The notes under the pieces are model-generated. The model was given only the letters and a program-made list of their open reading frames with translations. It searched no databases and had not been told where the DNA came from. A DNA stretch of 6,309 bases, from contig JAFDXS010000157.1 in assembly GCA_018267795.1 (NCBI GenBank), positions 1 through 6,309 of the forward strand, in the 5' to 3' direction. Within the stretch, counting starts at the first letter, position 1; each line of letters opens with the position of its first letter. A program made the translations under genes and the position numbers. This document shows, in pieces, positions 4,025 through 6,309 of this stretch. This stretch comes from Bacteroidota bacterium (GTDB taxonomy: Bacteria > Bacteroidota > Bacteroidia > Chitinophagales > Chitinophagaceae).

Positions 4025-6309
4025 TTATTTTGATACAATTATGCTTTTCGTTTGGGTAAAATTACCGGCCTTTAATGTGCAATAATATATGCCCGCTGCA
4101 AAATTGCTACCCGATAACGCACATCTTTTTTCGCCTGCATCCATAGTTTCAGTAGCTACGGTACGTACCAGCCTGCCCATGGCATCGTAAATATTGATGC
4201 TAACATCCGTTCTTTCCTTCAGGTTGAACTGGATAGTAGCCTGGGTGCTGAACGGATTGGGATAGGTGATGAAATTGAAATCTGAACCTATGGCTACTGA
4301 AGGCACGCTTACATCACTGATATTGGTGATATGCGATGAATAAATGCCTCCTGAATGTGTGGCTATTACTACCAGGCCATCTGTGGGGCGATAGTCTATC
4401 ATATCTACCACCGATGCGCCAATATTAGCAGCTCCCTGCTGTGTCCATACAGTAGAGGTACCTGCGAGCTGGGTAGTTGCGAATAAGCCTACACTTGTAC
4501 CTACCAGGTAAACAGTACCCCCTGTAACAGGTATAATGCTTGCCCAACGGCACGAAGGCCCATCGGCTGCAGCTGCAGTGCCAGATTCCAGGTTACCACC
4601 TACTTTAGCCCATGATGTTCCTCCATTAGATGAATAGAATAAACTATAAACACCGTAGTTAGAGAATACAACCATGACGTTATCTGCATTATCAGGGTCA
4701 ATGGCTATACAACTAACATTAGCCCCTGAAGGGAAAGGTGCCCCACTAGTGGTAGAAGTGATATCAGTAGCTGCGGGGGTGCCTGTATTAGCATTGTCTA
4801 TTCTATACACTCTTTTGCCTGATGTACCAAAATAAACCCTGTTAGCAGGTGTTTTAGATACTGCAATAGCAGTAATGGTGGCACCTGTAGTAAGTGTATC
4901 GGGGAACATAGTCCAATTGGTAGAAATAGAATCCCAGTTACCTGCATAAGGAATACCTGCGAGATTATTATTTCTCCATAATGCAGTACCCGCAGGCAGA
5001 TACATAATATTGTTGTTATTAGGATCGATGATATAAGGATTGCTGAACTGGTAACTATGACCACCAATAGGATCTATACGGGCAAAACTGTCAACATTAC
5101 CCGCAGCATCCAGCTTAGCGCGCATCATTTTACCATTCTGAATGCTGAAGTAATAAGCAGCCCCATTATCTGCAATAGCGCAAAAGGAGCCATCGCCTCC
5201 GCGTGGTGTAACCCATGGGCTTGTGAGCGTGCTGGAATTGGTGTACCAGCTTCCATTATCCTGCGCACCACCTATGATGATGTCGTTGGTTGCAGCATGA
5301 TCTATAGCACAGGTGTAGAACATGGTGGTGATGTAGCCATTGTTCAATGATGTCCATGAAACAGAAGATGCTGTATTGTCATTTGTTTTGAAAATACCAC
5401 CGTCATTTGATGAAATCATTTTGTCAGGATTGCTGGGCAGGAATGCAAGCTCGTGCTGATCAGGATGATGATTAGCATAGCTATTGACAACCGGCAATGT
5501 AGCTCCCTGTACATAGCCACCAATGAACGTGGTATGCGTATTATCAGCAAAGCCTGAAGTGGAACGATAAAGATTGGTACCGCCAATAAATACAGTATTA
5601 GTGTCATTAGGCTTTACCTTAATAACAAGATCGTAAGAGCCTTGCGATGTGAACTTATCGAACAGGCCACCTGATGAAGGCAAATTAGAAGATCTGTCTT
5701 GCCAGCTACCACCTGCTCCCGTACCATCCCCAGATATATAGGTATAACGCCATAGGCTATTCCACTCTACCGCACCGAGGTAGTTAGTATCCGGCTGGCC
5801 AGCGCCAGGCGTATTGCCTAAGAAATATACCTGTGTTTCATCAGAAGGGCTGATACCAATTTTTATACGGTTATAATTTGCCGGGAAGCCTGCCGGAGTG
5901 ATATTCTTAAACGTAACACCATCCGCAGACCTGTAGAGTCCTTTTTGTCCGCCATCGCTGCTTAAGGTAGCATACACTACACCAGTTTTAGTAATAGCAA
6001 CATCTGTAAAATAAGATGCAGCACTTGTGCCCAGTTCTCTTGTCCAAGTAGTGCCGCCGTCAGCGCTTCTATATATACCACCATAAGCAGCTGCGTACAC
6101 TACATCTTGCGTAGCATTGGATGCGTCTGTTACAATATTCCAGATGAGATCACCCCAGGTATCCAGTGCAGTAAGGCTCGTACCCGCTGTGGCTGATAGT
6201 ACTGTCCAGGTAAGGCCGCCATCGGTAGATTTATAAATACCATTGCCCAGGTAGTAAGCACCTGTAGCAGATGCAGAAGCACCAAAGGCCTCGCCTGTAC
6301 CATAGTACC
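4025..6309 (-). CDS. Secreted BNR/sortilin-like beta-propeller protein with T9SS sorting domain (C-terminal part, cut by window edge)
   Basis: The frame is open from the right edge to the TAA at 4025-4027, giving 760 visible residues; the N-terminus and signal peptide lie outside. A GTG at 6098-6100 is not the start, because the frame upstream of it reads straight through with family-typical sequence (YYGTGEAFG, then IYKSTDGGLTW). BNR-like blade motifs recur: STDGGLTW, SADGGTTW (6053-6076), SADGVTF and SSNGGTSW. The central hallmark of this propeller family is present as HHPDQHELAF, then SNDGGIFKT and GGAQDNGSW (about 5239-5474). The last 83 residues are a T9SS type A sorting domain. Such proteins cross the outer membrane through the T9SS and are released or fixed at the surface. 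The propeller resembles those annotated as glycosyl hydrolase or VPS10-like repeats, but no catalytic residues can be assigned, so binding or structural roles remain possible. It is probably transcribed apart from the reductase gene downstream. Confidence 0.92.
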   Translation of the reverse strand, partial: YYGTGEAFGASASATGAYYLGNGIYKSTDGGLTWTVLSATAGTSLTALDTWGDLIWNIVTDASNATQDVVYAAAYGGIYRSADGGTTWTRELGTSAASYFTDVAITKTGVVYATLSSDGGQKGLYRSADGVTFKNITPAGFPANYNRIKIGISPSDETQVYFLGNTPGAGQPDTNYLGAVEWNSLWRYTYISGDGTGAGGSWQDRSSNLPSSGGLFDKFTSQGSYDLVIKVKPNDTNTVFIGGTNLYRSTSGFADNTHTTFIGGYVQGATLPVVNSYANHHPDQHELAFLPSNPDKMISSNDGGIFKTNDNTASSVSWTSLNNGYITTMFYTCAIDHAATNDIIIGGAQDNGSWYTNSSTLTSPWVTPRGGDGSFCAIADNGAAYYFSIQNGKMMRAKLDAAGNVDSFARIDPIGGHSYQFSNPYIIDPNNNNIMYLPAGTALWRNNNLAGIPYAGNWDSISTNWTMFPDTLTTGATITAIAVSKTPANRVYFGTSGKRVYRIDNANTGTPAATDITSTTSGAPFPSGANVSCIAIDPDNADNVMVVFSNYGVYSLFYSSNGGTSWAKVGGNLESGTAAAADGPSCRWASIIPVTGGTVYLVGTSVGLFATTQLAGTSTVWTQQGAANIGASVVDMIDYRPTDGLVVIATHSGGIYSSHITNISDVSVPSVAIGSDFNFITYPNPFSTQATIQFNLKERTDVSINIYDAMGRLVRTVATETMDAGEKRCALSGSNFAAGIYYCTLKAGNFTQTKSIIVSK
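4028..4276 (-). other. T9SS type A C-terminal sorting domain
   Basis: The final 83 codons carry the recognised pattern of the Por secretion-system tail: the YPNPF box (about 4250-4264), a beta-strand ending in VSINIYDAMGRLV, the AGIYYCTLKAG segment and the basic end TKSIIVSK. This domain targets the protein to the type IX translocon and is removed or exchanged on export. It fixes the phylum and shows that the gene's 3' end is intact. Confidence 0.95.

Noticed and set aside
4798..5607. Short open frames on both strands inside the propeller gene (4798-5067, 5057-5350, 5416-5607)
   Set aside because: All lie within the continuous propeller frame, and their products are low-complexity or hydrophobic out-of-frame reads.
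6098..6100. GTG codon as the start of the beta-propeller gene
   Set aside because: The same frame is open for 69 further codons to the window edge and encodes in-family sequence including a STDGG blade motif, so the true start lies outside the window.

Overview
The window looks like a chromosomal stretch from a member of the Bacteroidota, plausibly a Chitinophaga-like lineage. The strongest evidence is the type IX secretion (T9SS) C-terminal sorting tail on the protein at the right end, a signal confined to that phylum. A TAnnTTTG-like promoter and the absence of obvious Shine-Dalgarno sequences fit. The genus is a guess from general protein character.

All five genes lie on the minus strand, so transcription runs from right to left. 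In that order they are: (1) the C-terminal part of a large secreted beta-propeller protein of the BNR/sortilin-like type with a T9SS sorting domain, entering from beyond the right edge (4025-6309); (2) a Rossmann-fold NAD(P) oxidoreductase of the F420-dependent NADP reductase family (3297-3944); (3) an ABC-2 type exporter ATPase (2429-3214); (4) its polytopic membrane partner (741-2420); (5) the N-terminal 238 residues of an M1 metallo-aminopeptidase lipoprotein of the leukotriene A4 hydrolase type, running off the left edge (1-714).

The genes fall into three transcription units. The T9SS gene ends at a composite hairpin (3971-4011), which overlaps a good candidate promoter for the reductase (3967-3996). 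The reductase ends at a clear intrinsic terminator (3262-3290). Next comes a perfect 11-bp inverted repeat (3230-3258), 15 nt before the ATPase start. ATPase, permease and peptidase are spaced by 8 and 26 nt and probably form one operon: an ABC exporter of unknown substrate co-expressed with an exported lipoprotein peptidase.

Most of the window is ordinary for the phylum. The points worth a second look are the exporter-peptidase operon and the palindrome in front of it, the Gln-to-Glu difference in the peptidase's amino-terminus-binding motif, the two-fold pattern in the permease, the His in the reductase's NADP phosphate-binding position, and the overlap of terminator and promoter. No RNA genes, CRISPR arrays, insertion sequences or phage genes were seen, and no stretch over 300 bases lacks a gene.
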